A stretch of DNA of 38,220 nucleotides. Origin: Caulochytrium protostelioides (taxonomy: Eukaryota; Chytridiomycota; Caulochytriomycetes; Caulochytriales; Caulochytriaceae). The DNA is taken from positions 1 through 38,220 of the forward strand of contig ML014287.1 in the NCBI GenBank assembly GCA_003615045.1, read 5' to 3'. Position 1 is the stretch's first letter. Each line of letters opens with the position of its first letter. The notes beneath the pieces are model-generated. The model was not told where the DNA came from. It saw only the letters and a program-made list of their open reading frames with translations, and searched no databases. Shown here in pieces: positions 1 to 9,339 of this stretch. A program made the position numbers and the translations under genes.

Positions 1-723
1 GCCGCGTTTCACATGGGCTCCTGCCGGGCGCGTGGGCTCACAGCGGTCATGCATCGCCATGCGGTGTCCTGCGGCGCAAGCCACCCGCACAGGCACGTAG
101 TCATCATCATGCCGTCCATGCCGAGAGTCATCTGCCTAGGGAAGGGGTGCTAGGCGGTGCTTTCGTCGGTGCCGATTGACTGAGAGGGCGCGGCGGCTGG
201 CAGCGTGGGAGCTCGGGCCCATCTCTATCTGTACGAGGGGCCCAGCGGTCCGAAAAACGGGCAGGATCCGAGGGGCGCACCCAAGTGTCAACCGGGTGCG
301 GCCGTCGCTGACTGAAATCGGGCCGCTCGTTTATACGGAGTTTTCGAACCGGCAGAGCTATTGGGGCACGATGGATCGCCACAATGTAGTACATGAAACC
401 GTCGAGCAGTTCAGGGCTTGACACGATTGCTAGAGAGATCGTGTGATGTCAAGCGATCAACGACAAGTTTGTTAATCGCGATCTCAATACTGCGTTGAAC
501 ACCCGACGCTGTCTGGCCTCCCCCGTCAGATCGACAGCGTTGTGCCGCAACCCCAGGCAAGACTCGCTGCAATCCAAGGTCGGCAAGCTCATCCGACACT
601 GAACCAAGATGCGTACTGCCTCTGTGGGAGACCCCTGGTGGACACAATGGGGAGGGGCGGCAGGGTGTGCGTGTTGGGCCGAGGAGGGTGGGCCTATAGA
701 TTCTCTAAATGAATATGAGAGGT
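1..723. other. Left-edge non-coding stretch
   Basis: No gene is supported here. Short open frames on both strands have no recognisable domain and mostly lack an ATG. An imperfect inverted repeat (416-423 with 447-454, 8 bp, plus an inner 4-bp stem) lies at the left edge of a diverged repeat copy described separately (about 442-658). The 3' end of the triphosphatase gene begins at 724. Confidence 0.6.
442..658 (+). repeat. Diverged dispersed repeat, copy A
   Basis: This segment aligns, in the same orientation and with few gaps, to about 5806-5996. Shared anchors include TGTGAT at 442, AAGTTTGT near 465, CGCGATCTCA, GCGTTGAACA, GTGCCGCAACCC, GGTCGGCAA and GACCCCTGG. Mismatches are mostly C/T and A/G transitions. 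No open reading frame is conserved convincingly between the copies, so it looks like a decayed mobile-element fragment or old segmental duplicate rather than a gene. Confidence 0.6.
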
Positions 724-2093
724 TTATCCATCCTGAGACCACGGTGTCTCACTGAGGATGCGTAGGTTGTTCATGAACATCTGAACATAGTCGTAAGCGC
801 ATGGGTTTCGATTGCCCTTACGCAACTCATCGACAAGCTGAACCGGTTTTGTCAGCTCCACCTCAACTTCATACGTTGATTGGTCTCGCTGCATTGAATC
901 ATAACAAAAAACATAATTGCGTGAGTGGACGAGTGAATCGACAAGGTTCATCTTACGGCACGGCAGCAGTGATCGCGAGCCGTCAAAACAAGCATAAAGA
1001 TGTGTCGTACCGATTGAACTCGTGTCAGATCTACGCGGAAAGCATGGCGGGTGTACGACCGTCGATCTTTGTCTCGCGTCAGATTGGGAATTTGACTCGC
1101 ACTGGGTGGCTTCACGGGCAGTTCGAGGTTGATCGATATGCGAATGTCATAGGCATGATTGGGTCGATAAATGTCCCAATTCTTGAGCTTCATTTTCCGG
1201 ATCGATCCATTGGGAAGAGGCTGTTCCGACTCAGCGTCCAGTGAGACACGTTGGTTTCCCTCTGGGCCGTGGAAGATAAGATCCTTGGTGCGCGACTCGG
1301 AGAATGCCAGCACGTTCTCCTGACATTTGATATCCAGCTGTTCTTGCAGAAACCGGTGATGCGTCAGCCCAATATCAGATTCAAAACGAACGCTCTGTAT
1401 ATCGCCAATTAGCGTTTCGCTTCGGCATGCCAAGTGCATCCGACTGTTTCCCACCATCAAACGGCCCAGCTTGCCTTCAATCTCCAAATTCTCCAGCGGG
1501 AGCGTGATAAGCTCGTTCGCCAACTCATGGCAGAGCTGGCGAATCAGATCATCGAACGAACGGCACCGGAACATGCTCCGCTCGACCAAAAACGCCAGCT
1601 CGTGGGGCGGCAGTAGACTCTGCTGGCCTTCGGGCTCAGATTCAGCAGGGTCTTGGTAGCCGGCGGCTTCACCCGCGCCGCTATACCCGGGTGGCGGCAT
1701 CGCGAGCGGCGCCTGAAAGCTCACCGGTTGCTGATACGCCTCTTTGTCATAGGCTTGCGGGGGGTGGTGAGGCAAGGGCGGCTGATGAACAGCACACGGA
1801 TGCCCATGCATGCCTTCCGAATCCATGTGCTGCGCGTGATCCAGATGCAACGAACCGCCGGATCGCGGGTCCTGCACCCCCATATGCGCATGGTCATCGG
1901 GATAACTGGGATGAATGGCACGGTGGTGCTCTGGAAGCATCGGATCCGCCACGTTATTGCCCGAAGGATTTTGATCGTAGTCTAATGGCTCGCCTGGCGG
2001 ATAGCGCTGCGGGTTGGCGGCATGATGGTCTGGCCTCGGCGCGCCATCAGGGTACTCTTCGAGCCTCCTCTTCTTATCGTAGTGCTGCTCCAT
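724..2093 (-). CDS. CET1: mRNA-capping enzyme beta subunit, Cet1-type RNA 5'-triphosphatase
   Basis: Removes the gamma phosphate from the 5' end of nascent mRNA, the first capping step, in the nucleus. Two exons are supported: 2093-1011 and 888-724, joined across a 122-bp intron (1010-889, GTACGA...TGCAG, phase 0), giving about 415 residues. The N-terminal ~160 residues are low complexity, rich in His, Pro and Asp. The catalytic domain follows. It starts with a metal-binding strand (LEIEGKLG, E204 and E206, K208), includes TRDKDRRSY near 340 and ends with the strand TYEVEVEL in exon 2 (E370, E372). These are the paired Glu motifs of the Cet1/Pct1 tunnel family. Without the intron the frame runs into a spurious tail and loses the second Glu motif, which is why the splice is preferred. 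The frame opens upstream at a TTG; the first ATG (2093) is chosen. Confidence 0.9.
889..1010 (-). other. Spliceosomal intron in CET1
   Basis: On the minus strand the intron begins GTACGA after codon TCG and ends ATGCAG before CGAGACCAA. Splicing joins VQS to RDQSTYEVEVEL and restores the conserved C-terminal catalytic strand. The length is 122 bp. It is inferred from protein continuity, not from transcripts. Confidence 0.8.
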
Positions 2094-2980
2094 CGTTCCA
2101 TCCAGAAAGGGTGGGCGCAAGCGACGTGGTGAAAGGGCGGCGAGGTGAAGTTAAAATAAGCAGCGGCAGAGGCGGGGCCAGAGGTGGGCGGAACAGCGCT
2201 ATGAGCACGGTAGCAGCCGTGGCTGGCCATCATCCATAAGCTGTGGCAAAATCATGCAGAACGAATGGCTCAAATGACATCGACGGCTTTTTAAAAGCAT
2301 CGAGTTAGGTGATGAAGCTGGCGCATAAAATATCGCGTCTATTTGTCTTTACGTGCTCCTCGGGTTTCTTCGCGCGCGGTCACAGTGGCGGACATGGGCG
2401 GGCCAATGACGGGTGCCGCCACTCGCGCGAAGGGACAGTCGGGGTCAGGGGCCGCAAGCATCGCCCCATTTTGCTCTTGGCGTGCCGACGCCACCACACA
2501 GAGTTCGCTGTGAATCCGCGCGGCAACACGTGGCCACAAATCCGAAGCATATCTAGCTAAGATCACAGACCCCCTAGGCTCCCCACCCACGCCGGTGTCG
2601 TGCCGCTGCTGCCCTTCACGTTCAAGCCGGGCAAGGCAAAGCTCGAGCTCTGGAAGTCTCCACTGGCGCTGGTCTGGCCTACTCCTTTTTCTCACAAGCA
2701 GAGCACGCGGGGAATTTGAGAATATGGAAAAGCAGGGCAAGGAGTAAACATGTCACAAGGAACGCGTATTGTTTTCCTACAGAGTCGGGTGAGAAGTGGG
2801 ATGGGGAAGCAACAGCGATGCAACGACATCTCATTAGACGAACCCATGTTCGATTCGGGGACGGTTCGGTCTCGGCTCGGATGCTTTAGGTCAGACTGTT
2901 TAATGCATCTTCGGTTGCGTCTTCGATTGCGTCAAATCGTCCTAAATTTGTTTCCGTCTTTTTGTAAAACCGAGCCGGCA
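2094..2980. other. Intergenic: CET1 upstream region and 3' flank of the GH26 gene
   Basis: About 0.9 kb with no supportable gene. One minus-strand open frame (2339-2740) starts at TTG and matches nothing I recognise. The sequence contains the CET1 promoter, with no clear TATA box, and the downstream region of the GH26 gene. Confidence 0.5.
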
Positions 2981-4372
2981 TCATCCGCGGGCCCAAGTCA
3001 CTCGCTCGCCGAGCTTCTTGAGATAGGCGGCAAAGTTGGAGCGCACCTCGGGATCATCCGTCACGCGGAAATCACGTAGCGCCATTTCTTTGCCCTCGCC
3101 CTCCTCTTTGGCGTAATCGAACCAGATCCCGCCGTGATAAGTCGGAAACTCCTTGGTCAGCGACGCATTCCAGACTTGCTCCCACATACCGGACTTGGCA
3201 TCGAGAGCCGTGATCGCCGATGTAGATGTGTTGAGTGATGGCGCAGATGTCTCTGAGATCATGAAGGGCTTGTTTTTGGCCACCGAGTACTGCTGAATGA
3301 AGTTGGGGGCGTTGGGGTAAAGCGCTGCATCGGTCTGAGAGCCGACGGTAATAGCTTGATACACAAAGCCGGGCGTGACTTGGGCATTCTGGGTTTTGTC
3401 CGTGAAGTTGTAGTAGTAGACCGAAAGACCCACCCAGTCGGCATACTCATCACCGGGATAGTAAGGTGACGCAAAGTCATCGTGATGGTCAAAGACGCCA
3501 TCACCGTTGGTGTCCAGCAGCTCGAATCGAGGGTCGGAGGTATTGCGACTACCTGGCTCCAAGTTCTGCGAATCGACGCCGGTGTAACCCCAAGGGTAAT
3601 CCATGTTGGCGTTCGGCGACCAGATAAACGCGACGCGATCGGGGACACTGCGCCGCACCGCCGTGGCCATGACTCGGAACGCTTGAACATACTCAGCGGG
3701 ATGGCCGGCATAGGTGTACCAGTTGCCGTTCATCTCATGGCCAAAGCGGACCATCATCCGGAGACGGGGGTCCGCGTCGGCGAGACTCTTGAGTTTCGCG
3801 GCAAACCGCGCCGGAATGGACGAGTCGGGGGCAATGATTTCAGCGAGACCGAATCCGACGACGTCTGGCATGAGTGATATCGACATGATGGCCCCCGTGG
3901 CCTTGACCTGCTCAGCAATAAAGTCAAAGCAGTCGCCTGGCTCATCCGTCTGGTAGTTGGTCAGCGTGTTGAAGCGACAGCCGGGTGTGTAGAGGGCGTC
4001 GGACAGATGGAAAAATGCATCGTAGATGATGGCATGGTTCTGGACCGCGGAGTCAAAATGTTTGACGCTATAGCGGGACCAGTCGGGGGATGCACCCACC
4101 CACAGCGAGCCGGGCGCCGGGTGGAGCAGCACGTCGCTCGTGTTTCGATCGCGACCCGAGGCCCCTGCGCCATGGCGGCGGAGCCCGAGACCGAGCCCCA
4201 GGCCCAACGCCAGGGCGACGACCACGCCTCCTCCGATCAGCGCAGCGACCATCCGAGGCTGCCGCCACACAGGACGGCTGACGCTGGCCGACCCTCCATG
4301 GCTCGTGGCAGCGGGCGCTCGTGACGGCAGTGGCGAGGCACCGGAGCCCTTTTTTTCCGCGAGCGGCGCCAT
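2981..4372 (-). CDS. Membrane-anchored GH26-family glycoside hydrolase (beta-mannanase-like)
   Basis: Predicted retaining glycosidase of family GH26, whose members cleave beta-1,4-mannans and related glucans. It has 463 residues. Residues 1-40 are a polar, Ser/Pro-rich cytosolic-type N-terminus, residues ~42-64 a Gly/Leu/Val membrane span (ending GLGLGLGL then RRH), and the rest a (beta/alpha)8 hydrolase. This is type II membrane topology, so the enzyme probably faces the lumen or cell wall. RFGHEMNG (209-216) carries the likely acid/base Glu213, preceded by the family's His212; ISETSA carries the likely nucleophile Glu374. A DTNGDGVFDHHD loop (287-298) resembles an EF-hand/dockerin calcium loop. 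It starts at an ATG (4372). A CCAAT and TATA-like pair lies ~370 bp upstream. Exact substrate is unknown; function may be wall remodelling or secretion of a shed enzyme. Confidence 0.88.
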   Translation of the reverse strand: MAPLAEKKGSGASPLPSRAPAATSHGGSASVSRPVWRQPRMVAALIGGGVVVALALGLGLGLGLRRHGAGASGRDRNTSDVLLHPAPGSLWVGASPDWSRYSVKHFDSAVQNHAIIYDAFFHLSDALYTPGCRFNTLTNYQTDEPGDCFDFIAEQVKATGAIMSISLMPDVVGFGLAEIIAPDSSIPARFAAKLKSLADADPRLRMMVRFGHEMNGNWYTYAGHPAEYVQAFRVMATAVRRSVPDRVAFIWSPNANMDYPWGYTGVDSQNLEPGSRNTSDPRFELLDTNGDGVFDHHDDFASPYYPGDEYADWVGLSVYYYNFTDKTQNAQVTPGFVYQAITVGSQTDAALYPNAPNFIQQYSVAKNKPFMISETSAPSLNTSTSAITALDAKSGMWEQVWNASLTKEFPTYHGGIWFDYAKEEGEGKEMALRDFRVTDDPEVRSNFAAYLKKLGERVTWARG

Positions 4373-4742
4373 CGGGGTGGGAGCCAGCAGTTAGATGGGG
4401 CCTGCGTCGATCGTCCAGAGCAGCACGCGAGCGCATGCGCGTCCACCGGCGAGAAGATGCGGGGGCGGCCGTTTCCGTCGGGGTCGTCGCCGACGGGATC
4501 CAAAGTGGACAGAATGGAGCCCCTCAGAACCAGAACGCCGTTCAGCCGAAAAGAATGTCCGAAGCGGAACGCGGACGGGGCAAGGGGCGGGTGTGGCGAA
4601 GCAGAAGGAGCTCGGTATGTCATGAAGCAAGGGTCAAGACCGCAATCTCAGTCCATCCTCCTCGCCTCTCGCCGCCGTTTCGGCGCGGCGGATGAGCAGG
4701 CGGATATCCAGAGCTATCCATCGGACGCGCCGTCGCGCGTTG

Positions 4743-4756
4743 CCCTATATACCAAT
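4743..4756 (-). promoter_or_regulatory. TATA-like and CCAAT elements upstream of the GH26 gene
   Basis: The stretch CCTATATACCAATGGG places a TATATA core beside a CCAAT pentamer about 370 bp upstream of the GH26 ATG. On the gene's strand it reads ATTGGTATATAGG. Candidate only; it could also be coincidental in an AT-richer patch. Confidence 0.3.
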
Positions 4757-5232
4757 GGGAAGCTGCTCCTCAGCATATTCCGCGTCTGCGGGCCATGGAT
4801 GTGCTTCCATTGCACGGAGTAGTGATCCTCTTTCAGCCACACGCGAGCCTGACGTCTGCTTAATGTTCGAGAAGAATGTCTCGAGAAAAAACTGGGATTG
4901 CGATTCCGTGAGCTGTACCAGGCTGTGACTTTGGCCGTGACGGCCGATACGAGACCTTCCTGGTTTTCTCTCGCCGCGATCGATCCCTTCGGCCCACACG
5001 GGTTGTCATCGTCGGTTTGTCGCCCGCGCTCGTAGGCCATGGCGGTTCCGCGATAACGCCGTTTGCTGATCGCCGTGCTGCAATAACGGTTAAAAGCGGG
5101 CCAAGGCATGCACCGGCTCGGCCTTTGGGACTCAGCGGTTCATGCCGTGGCTTGGCGGTCTGTTACCCGGATTCTTCTCGTCCGCCGGTTCTCTTGCCTG
5201 GCAGTACGTGGGATTTCCTCCGGTCGCCGGCC

Positions 5233-5580
5233 GTCGGGTTTCCCCCGACAACGGGGCGGTCGTAATAGGAACGGCTCTGGTTCCCGAGTCGCTTCGACCA
5301 AGCTACTGTTTGAGGGCCTCTCGAAGGAGCGTAAGCTCCTGCCTTCCAGCAGGGTGACGGCGTGTGGGGGCCGATCCCTTGGGGCCGGCGGGGCTTCAGG
5401 CGACAGCGTGGCGGACGCCGCCGGTATCGACCGCTCATTTCCTCCGAAACGTGGGGCCCACGCAACGAGCGATATGGTAGGACTGCCATGTGGGCGGCGC
5501 TTAAGGCGGTGGTCGGCCTTGGAGGCCTTCCAGCTCCTGTCAACGCGGTCCCGCAGCATGCTGGCCAGACGCCGGCCAGA
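5233..5580. other. Hairpin-dense block, possible structured RNA or foldback remnant
   Basis: Successive short inverted repeats: GTCGGG/CCCGAC (5233-5249), GGAAC/GTTCC (5268-5284), GTCG/CGAC (5288-5298), AGGAGC-GTAA-GCTCCT with a GNRA-type loop (5325-5340), CCTGC/GCAGG (5338-5353, overlapping the previous stem), CGTGG/CCACG (5450-5462), ATGG/CCAT (5474-5489), GGCC/GGCC (5515-5527). High GC raises chance stems, so this is only a candidate. No known RNA family was recognised. Confidence 0.25.
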
Positions 5581-5805
5581 CCCACCGTGTGGGGCTTACT
5601 GTGATGAGCCCTGACCTGTCTGCGTGCATGAACTGTCATTACCCGAAAGACTTTCAGTACGTATTGCAAAGGGCCGATTGACTGAAGGAGGGCGAGAGAA
5701 AATACAGGCGCGTCACAAGGGGCGCCGCTCGCGAATCCTCGCTAAGATCGCGAAGGACCGCACCACGCTCTTAATCGCCGGCGCCAGGGGATCATGGAGG
5801 TTTGC

Positions 5806-5996
5806 TGTGATATAAAGCCACCCACAGCAAGTTTGTGAGCCGCGATCTCATTGCCGCGTTGAACATCCGATGCTGCCTGGCTTTACCCGCCGGACCGATA
5901 GCGCCGTGCCGCAACCCGGAGCAAACCAGGTTGTGGCCCGTGGTCGGCAAAGTCATCTGACACTGTAGGGGACCCCTGGGGGGCAACACCGAGGGC
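5806..5996 (+). repeat. Diverged dispersed repeat, copy B
   Basis: Second copy of the repeat at 442-658, in the same orientation. It begins TGTGATATAAAG and ends near GACCCCTGGGGGGCAACACCGAGGG, and is shorter than copy A by an internal gap near 5967. An 8-bp perfect hairpin (5802-5809 with 5823-5830) lies at its left end, at a position similar to the hairpin at the left end of copy A. Confidence 0.6.
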
Positions 5997-6628
5997 ATGA
6001 TGTGTGAGGTGCCAGGATGGGCATATATATACGACGGCGTTAAACAAGAATATAAGATCACAGGTCATCGCCAAAGCCAAGGAAGGAAGCAAGGAAGACC
6101 ACTGATACGGCTATTTGACCCTTTCAACATTTTTTTGAGCGTGCTGATGCTTTGTCCAATCCGTGACCTCCAGGTTACGTCGTTCGTGATGCCCGTCCCG
6201 TCCTCGTCGCCCCGTTCATCGAGCGGCAAGCTGTGCAGCGTCATGCCTCGCTTCAGCCGATCCCGCGCCATATCGATGCAAGAGATGAATTCGATGCGTT
6301 AAACGGGTTTTACCAAAATGAGAGTGAAAAATGTAGCGAATGAAAGGAGAGCATTGATGCCCGAGGGCGAGTCAAGGATAGCGGGAATCACACGCCACCA
6401 GAAACGCGATGAGCGAAAGGTTTGGGACAAAAAAGGGCAAGCGGGAGAACGAGGAACGATAAAATTGGCCCGGTGAGCCTATCCAAAAGCGTCAACGAAA
6501 TCCAAAAATATACAAAGAAGGGGGCGAAGTCTGCGCGTGAAACCGAGCTGACTCGATCGTTTTTAAGGGTTAGCCACGTGGACCGGAGCCCTCGCCAGGG
6601 TGATACCGACCAGAGAAAAAGTATCTCC

Positions 6629-7831
6629 TCACAGCACGTCAAGACCGAGGTTGGTGCAGCCAAAGTTGATCAGACCCTGCTGGATGGTGTCGCCCGAGCA
6701 GCAGAGGGTCTTCTTCTTACACGCGCTCTTACCGACCACACCGAGGACGGCGGCGGTGATGGGCACACAGTTGACACCGGCGGTCAGGCCGCCGAGCAGG
6801 TTACCGAAAAGCCCGACGCCGGCCGAGTCGTTCGAGATCGCCTGGTCGCAGCAGTGAATATCGCCGTTGCCGCACTCGCTGCCGCCGTGGTTGCCGAGGC
6901 CCTCGTAACCCGGAACGTCAACGGTGCTTGTCTTGGGGAGGCTACCGCTGGTGACGGGCAGGTCCGGACCATATGTGTCCTTGGGGCCCGTCGCTGTCTT
7001 GGGGGCCTTAGCGCTCGTCGGCGGCGCGCCCCCGGTGTACGCATCTTTGGGTCGTAGCACCGTCTTGGGTGCCTTGGCGCTGACCGGCGCGGGGGCCGCA
7101 CCCGCATAGGTATCCTTCGGGCGCACCGCCGTTTTCGGGGCCTTCACGATCGTCGGCGGCGCGTTGCCGCCGGATTCGGCGCCACCGTAGGTGCTCGGCG
7201 CCTTCGAGCGGACGACCGTCTTGGGCGCCTTGATGGCGGTCGGGGTTTTCGGGGCTTTTGCCGTCGTCGGCGTGGTCGGGACCTTGATCGCGACATGCTG
7301 GGGTGCGTAGGAGTCCGCTGAGCCAGCGTACGGCGCACCGCGGCCCGAGTAGACGTCGTCGACGGCTTTGGTCTGGGGCCAATTGGCCTTGGGTAGCGCG
7401 GCCGCCGTGGGGCCCGGGCCTGCGGCGGCGTACACAGGCGCGGCGGCGGGGGCCTTGAACCCAGGAAGGGGTCTACCCGTCGGCTTCGGCATTGGCTTGG
7501 GGACGTAGCCCCCACCCGGCGCCACCGTCTGGAGCGCGATCGCGACATCCGGTGCATTGAGCGTTGGCTGCGTGTACACCGTGACCTGCGGCACCTTGGG
7601 ATGGTACGGCGCGGCAACCTCGTCGTCGACATACAGCGGCGTCAGCTCGGCCGCGCTGCCGAGCTTGGGCAGGGCCGAGTTCGTGGGTTGCGAGTGCGAC
7701 GCAGGCTTCGCACATCCTTTATAAGGCTTACCATAGCCCAGCCCGTCCCGTCTGACCAGCGTGTCGCTGGACTGCGCATACACCATGCCGATCACGGCTG
7801 AGACGAGCAGCGAGCTGAGATGGAAACGCAT
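6629..7831 (-). CDS. Class I hydrophobin with long KAPKT-repeat N-terminal region (hydrophobin 1)
   Basis: Secreted amphipathic surface protein that would self-assemble at the cell-air interface. It has 400 residues from the ATG at 7831; upstream in-frame codons are rejected because this ATG begins a clean signal peptide (1-19). A dibasic LVRRDG site lies just after it. Residues ~20-190 are Pro/Ala/Lys-rich. Residues ~191-292 carry imperfect repeats built on KAPKT followed by RPKDTY-like units. The C-terminal 81 residues are a hydrophobin domain with Cys at 320, 327-328, 355, 371, 377-378 and 392, spacing C-X6-CC-X26-C-X15-C-X5-CC-X13-C. The domain is nearly identical to the neighbour at 9581. 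The repeat arm recalls multi-part hydrophobin/repellent proteins of smut fungi, but the repeat itself I do not recognise. No intron is seen. Confidence 0.92.
   Translation of the reverse strand: MRFHLSSLLVSAVIGMVYAQSSDTLVRRDGLGYGKPYKGCAKPASHSQPTNSALPKLGSAAELTPLYVDDEVAAPYHPKVPQVTVYTQPTLNAPDVAIALQTVAPGGGYVPKPMPKPTGRPLPGFKAPAAAPVYAAAGPGPTAAALPKANWPQTKAVDDVYSGRGAPYAGSADSYAPQHVAIKVPTTPTTAKAPKTPTAIKAPKTVVRSKAPSTYGGAESGGNAPPTIVKAPKTAVRPKDTYAGAAPAPVSAKAPKTVLRPKDAYTGGAPPTSAKAPKTATGPKDTYGPDLPVTSGSLPKTSTVDVPGYEGLGNHGGSECGNGDIHCCDQAISNDSAGVGLFGNLLGGLTAGVNCVPITAAVLGVVGKSACKKKTLCCSGDTIQQGLINFGCTNLGLDVL
6956..7261 (-). repeat. KAPKT coding repeats of hydrophobin 1
   Basis: Five copies of KAPKT, plus variants KAPST and SLPKT, are spaced over about 100 codons. 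The last three full copies carry a following PKD(T/A)Y element. The copies are imperfect in both length and sequence, so this is an ageing tandem array in frame with the signal peptide and the hydrophobin domain. Confidence 0.8.
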
Positions 7832-8026
7832 CGTGAGAAGATTTGATGGAGTGACACGGTGGAAAACGATGGGGAGGATGGATTTCAAGACTAGAATGAA
7901 GTGGACGCTTGGAGATAGGGCGAAGTATCCAGAGTGAGTGCTGGGTTGATGATTCCTGTCTCTCGACCACCGCATGCGTTCAACTATCGGCTGTTTAATT
8001 TTAAGAGAACATTTTGCTGTGGTGAT

Positions 8027-8033
8027 CTATATA
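8027..8033 (-). promoter_or_regulatory. TATA-like box of hydrophobin 1
   Basis: CTATATA on the plus strand reads TATATAG for the minus-strand gene, about 200 bp upstream of its ATG at 7831. The distance is similar to that of the TATA box of the divergent hydrophobin 2. Confidence 0.4.
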
Positions 8034-8247
8034 CTCGTGACCCACGGGCATGAATTGTCGGTTCCGGCAGCGGTTCGATTTCAGCGTTGTCTTGTGTCTC
8101 GTAACGCATCTAGCCTGCATGTCAATGACGGTTACCGCATGGGGCGTCGTCGTCATTAGAGTATTTCCGTTTTCAAACCCGCATACTTCACGATCACACG
8201 AACCGATGGCGGATGGCCCGAGAGCCACTTTGAAGGATCCATCGGGA

Positions 8248-8280
8248 CCGCCATAGGGAACCCCTGGTTCCCTATGGCGG
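8248..8280. repeat. Perfect 15-bp inverted repeat with 3-nt loop
   Basis: The arm at 8248-8262 (CCGCCATAGGGAACC) is the exact reverse complement of 8266-8280, separated by CCT. G-T wobbles extend it slightly. It lies about midway between the two hydrophobin genes. It could be a cruciform or operator, a stem of a non-coding transcript, or the tip of a foldback element. Confidence 0.85.
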
Positions 8281-8514
8281 TTTGTAACGCCGCTCGCCTG
8301 CCGTTAGCCCCATGGGTTGGCTGAGGCGTTCGCATTGCAAGCCGTTTGGGCCGCTATCCGTTCTGCTGGAAGCATCCGCCGACTGACGTAGGAACGTTCG
8401 CTGATTCCAGGGAACCGCAGATCGACCGCGATCGGAACCGTCAGCCGTAATTCAGGCAGTCCATCCGCTAAATTGCTTTCCCGCGATTCATGCTCCAGAA
8501 TGGCGGCGGGGTTG

Positions 8515-8588
8515 ACTGTTGCTGCGGGCGTCCCGGGAGCAACTAACGCTTAGCGGGCCGCATGGCGTCGTCTCTTCGGCGCTAAGCC
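8515..8588. repeat. Nested inverted repeats downstream of the 15-bp hairpin
   Basis: GTTGCT pairs with AGCAAC around an inner GGG/CCC stem (about 8518-8544), followed by GCTTAGCG pairing perfectly with CGCTAAGC (about 8549-8587). These extend the structured block that begins at 8248. Functional meaning unknown. Confidence 0.45.
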
Positions 8589-9331
8589 ACACTCGTTGCT
8601 ACAGGTGACGTCTCGGTATGTCTCGGAGCGGACATCGTGGCAGTGCAACAAGACAGCCAACAGCCAACCAGGTCCGCTGAAGAAATGAGCAGACGCTTTG
8701 ACAGCGGCGTTCGGTGACGTCGGGGTGACTTCTGTCGGGGCTGAGCTGGCCGCGATACATGGTCAGTGTCATGTTATTGCAGCGACAGAATCCCATCGCG
8801 GCATTCAGGCTGGGTATCGAGGATCGGCGCGATGCCTGATCGAAGCTACGCCCACGAGGGCCCCGTGTCAAGTTCAAAGCTGGGAAGGTGCCTGCCCATC
8901 GTGTCAACGAGCAGCAGCCCGCATGGTAAGAAAAGACAAGCCACGAGGTGCCCGTACCCAGGCATGTCCGACATGCGCCGGATGCGCCCACGAGACATGA
9001 TCGACGGGCGCGTTGGGCAGCGTTACGCGTCGTTGACGTGTCGTGGACCTTGGCCTTGGCGTATCGTGTCGCGACGATAGATGAGGAGAGATCGCAGGCG
9101 AATGCGATAAGCATACTGACGCGCATGGGGCGTGAAAAGCAGCACTTGATAGGTCCCTGCTGGTTGGCTGAGCGTGAGAATTTTCAGAATTTTGTTAATT
9201 CTATGATTTCAATGTCATGTTGCGATACCGGTGCAGCAGACATCATCTGTGAAGCGTTTTGTCATGGAAGCGCAATGATGACTAGAGTGGACATACGGTA
9301 TGTTCCTGGGTGCCCACAGGAGCCTGTATCG

Positions 9332-9339
9332 TATATAAA
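9332..9339 (+). promoter_or_regulatory. TATA box of hydrophobin 2
   Basis: TATATAAA stands about 240 bp before the ATG at 9581. The following ~200 bp become strongly pyrimidine-rich, with a run of CTCC/CCTC near 9410-9460, consistent with a fungal core promoter and leader. Confidence 0.55.

Larger units (their letters stand above)
4373..6628. other. Long intergenic region between the GH26 and hydrophobin-1 genes
   Basis: About 2.3 kb without a supportable gene. It contains the GH26 promoter (TATA-like CCTATATACC with CCAAT at 4743-4756), a hairpin-dense GC-rich block (about 5230-5580), repeat copy B (about 5806-5996), and the 3' flank of hydrophobin 1. Several frames on both strands are open together at 5020-5670, which is what GC-rich non-coding DNA would show; no domain is seen in any of them. 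Confidence 0.5.

Noticed and set aside
2339-2740. 133-codon minus-strand frame between CET1 and GH26
   Set aside because: Starts at TTG with no nearby ATG, and no recognisable domain.
5108-5614. 168-codon ATG-started plus-strand frame in the hairpin-dense block
   Set aside because: Opposite-strand and other frames are open over the same bases, composition is Arg/Ser/Gly noise, and no motif is seen.
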